A DNA stretch of 35,451 nt from Gammaproteobacteria bacterium (GTDB lineage: Bacteria > Pseudomonadota > Gammaproteobacteria > Chromatiales > Chromatiaceae), in the NCBI GenBank assembly GCA_021773975.1, contig JAJFJN010000092.1:1-35451 (forward strand). Direction: 5' to 3'. The notes below the pieces were generated by a model. It was not told the origin of the DNA. It worked only from the letters and a program-made list of their open reading frames with translations, and ran no database searches. The position numbers and the translations under genes are program-made. Positions 34,387 through 35,451 of the stretch are shown piece by piece. How positions within the stretch are numbered: position 1 is the stretch's first letter; each line of letters begins with the position of its first letter.

Positions 34387-35298
34387 ATGAGCAAACAAAT
34401 GAAACTATCACTTGGCCCTATCACCTATTTTTGGACCAAGGACAAAACCCTGGAGTTTTACGAACAGGTTGCAAAGTCACCGGTAGATATTGTCTATTTG
34501 GGTGAGACTATCTGTTCCAAGCGCGCCGTGATTCGGTTTAGCGATTGGATGGAGATTGGTGAGAAATTGGCAGCGGCAGGTAAAGAGGTTGTGATGTCCA
34601 CCATGACCCTGCTAGAGGCAGAGTCTGAATTAAAGATGATGCGTCGCGTCTGTGAAAACGGTAAATTCCTGGTTGAGGCCAACGACATTGGCGCTATCCA
34701 GCTGATGAAAGGAACGCCTTTTGTGACGGGGCCTAGCGTTAATGTTTACAACCAACGCACTCTGGCTAAGTTGGCCAAAGTTGGTCTGTGCCGCTGGGTG
34801 TTCCCTGTTGAGTTATCGCAGGATACCTTTGCAGATATGCAGGATGAGCGGCCAGAAGGGGTTGAGACCGAGCTTTTTGCCTATGGCCGTCTCCCGCTGG
34901 CTTACTCAGCTCGTTGCTTTACAGCGCGTGCGCATAACCTGCCCAAAGATGATTGCGACTACAAATGTGGTGAGTTCCCTGATGGCATGACCCTCTCTGC
35001 ACAGGATGAGACTCGCTTCCTGTCGCTCAATGGTATTCAGACCCAATCGGCTCATACCTTCAATATATTGTCTGAGTTGGATGAGCTTCGTTCATTGGGT
35101 GTCGATATTCTGCGTATCAGCCCACAAGCTGAACATACCATGGAGGTTATTGAAGCATTTCATAACTGCATGCAGGGAAAAGAGGATGCAGAAGAGGCCG
35201 CTGCTCGATTAAATGAGATGATGCCGACAGGGCCTTGCGATGGCTATTGGCACGGTAAGCCAGGTATTGCAGATAGTGTGCTGGATAATTATAAGTAG
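34387..35298 (+). CDS. ubiV: O2-independent ubiquinone hydroxylase subunit UbiV
   Basis: A 303-residue U32-family partner of UbiU. Cysteines at 43, 177, 190 and 194 match the four [4Fe-4S] ligands of E. coli UbiV in spacing (GETICSKR, YSARCFTAR, DDCDYKCGEFP). The start MSKQMKLSLGPITYFW and block VDIVYLGETICSKRAV are characteristic. It acts only with UbiU in the anaerobic hydroxylation steps of ubiquinone synthesis in the cytoplasm. It is the last gene before the window edge; the 153 bases after it hold no gene. Confidence 0.95.
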   Translation: MSKQMKLSLGPITYFWTKDKTLEFYEQVAKSPVDIVYLGETICSKRAVIRFSDWMEIGEKLAAAGKEVVMSTMTLLEAESELKMMRRVCENGKFLVEANDIGAIQLMKGTPFVTGPSVNVYNQRTLAKLAKVGLCRWVFPVELSQDTFADMQDERPEGVETELFAYGRLPLAYSARCFTARAHNLPKDDCDYKCGEFPDGMTLSAQDETRFLSLNGIQTQSAHTFNILSELDELRSLGVDILRISPQAEHTMEVIEAFHNCMQGKEDAEEAAARLNEMMPTGPCDGYWHGKPGIADSVLDNYK

Positions 35299-35331
35299 TA
35301 ATCTGGCTTTAACCTAAAAAAATCAGTTGAC

Positions 35332-35386
35332 CCTACCGAGAAAGCTATTCTGGCATACGTTAGCAAAGCGTTGAGCCCTCGATAGG
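35332..35386. repeat. Imperfect nested inverted repeat after ubiV
   Basis: CCTACCGAG (35332-35340) and CTCGATAGG (35378-35386) pair with one mismatch; inside them GCTA (35344-35347) pairs with TAGC (35361-35364). There is no T-run, so it is not a clear terminator. It might be a repeat end or a structured RNA; the window ends 65 bases later with nothing else recognisable. Confidence 0.3.
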
Positions 35387-35451
35387 CTATGTGGGTAAAA
35401 GTGGCCCCATTTGATTGCCATCCCCAACATTAACTCTAAATTTCTCCATAG

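Noticed and set aside
1-35451. CRISPR arrays, tRNA or rRNA genes, transposases, prophage genes
   Set aside because: No regularly spaced repeats, cloverleaf, rRNA segments or transposase/integrase motifs were found by reading.

Overview
The window looks like a chromosomal segment of a gammaproteobacterium of moderate GC. From about 0.8 to 26.3 kb the gene order is metW, metX, a dynamin-like gene, yggT, proC, yggS, pilT, pilU, pyrC', pyrB, pyrR, ruvX, yqgE, tonB, gshB, pilG, pilH, pilI, pilJ, chpA and chpC. From memory this closely follows the Pseudomonas aeruginosa PAO1 block around PA0389-PA0415, so it is an old conserved neighbourhood and not an island. The octahaem cytochrome operon, the O2-independent ubiquinone genes ubiU and ubiV, and a PyrK-like flavoprotein point to a respiratorily flexible, at least facultatively anaerobic bacterium. 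The exact genus cannot be read from the sequence.

Layout. 1-838: the end of an unknown gene, a PIN-domain protein, and a hairpin-rich non-coding stretch. 839-7023 (minus strand): metX-metW for methionine synthesis, a large dynamin-family GTPase, then yggS-proC-yggT. 7217-9476 (plus): the type IV pilus retraction ATPases pilT and pilU. 9548-16179 (minus): gshB-tonB-yqgE-ruvX-pyrR-pyrB-pyrC'-pyrK-like, tightly packed and probably one or two operons. 16558-26293 (plus): the Chp chemosensory operon pilG-pilH-pilI-pilJ-pilL/chpA-chpC, which controls twitching motility. 26363-32092 (minus): a small unknown membrane protein, a strong bidirectional terminator, a three-gene membrane cytochrome operon (octahaem c, membrane b, trihaem c), and two tandem signal-peptidase-I-like proteins. 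32378-35298 (plus): a YhcC/TIGR01212 radical SAM protein, ubiU and ubiV.

How the parts work together. The pilus motors and the Chp array form one motility and surface-sensing system, split by the pyrimidine/glutathione block. The ATCase gene pyrB is paired with a dihydroorotase homologue that has lost its metal ligands (the Pseudomonas-type PyrB/PyrC' arrangement). The cytochrome genes can be read as a quinone-to-periplasm electron-transfer complex of the b/multihaem-c kind, and UbiU/UbiV would supply ubiquinone when oxygen is absent.

The points most worth a second look are: (1) the tandem signal-peptidase-like pair, where one copy lacks both residues of the Ser/Lys dyad and the other keeps Ser but has Arg for Lys, both carrying an extra four-segment membrane domain; (2) the octahaem c / cytochrome b / trihaem c operon with non-standard CX3CH and CX4CH haem sites and several inverted repeats upstream; (3) a Chp operon with no receptor methyltransferase or methylesterase gene in place. 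No rRNA, tRNA, CRISPR array, transposase or integrase gene was seen.
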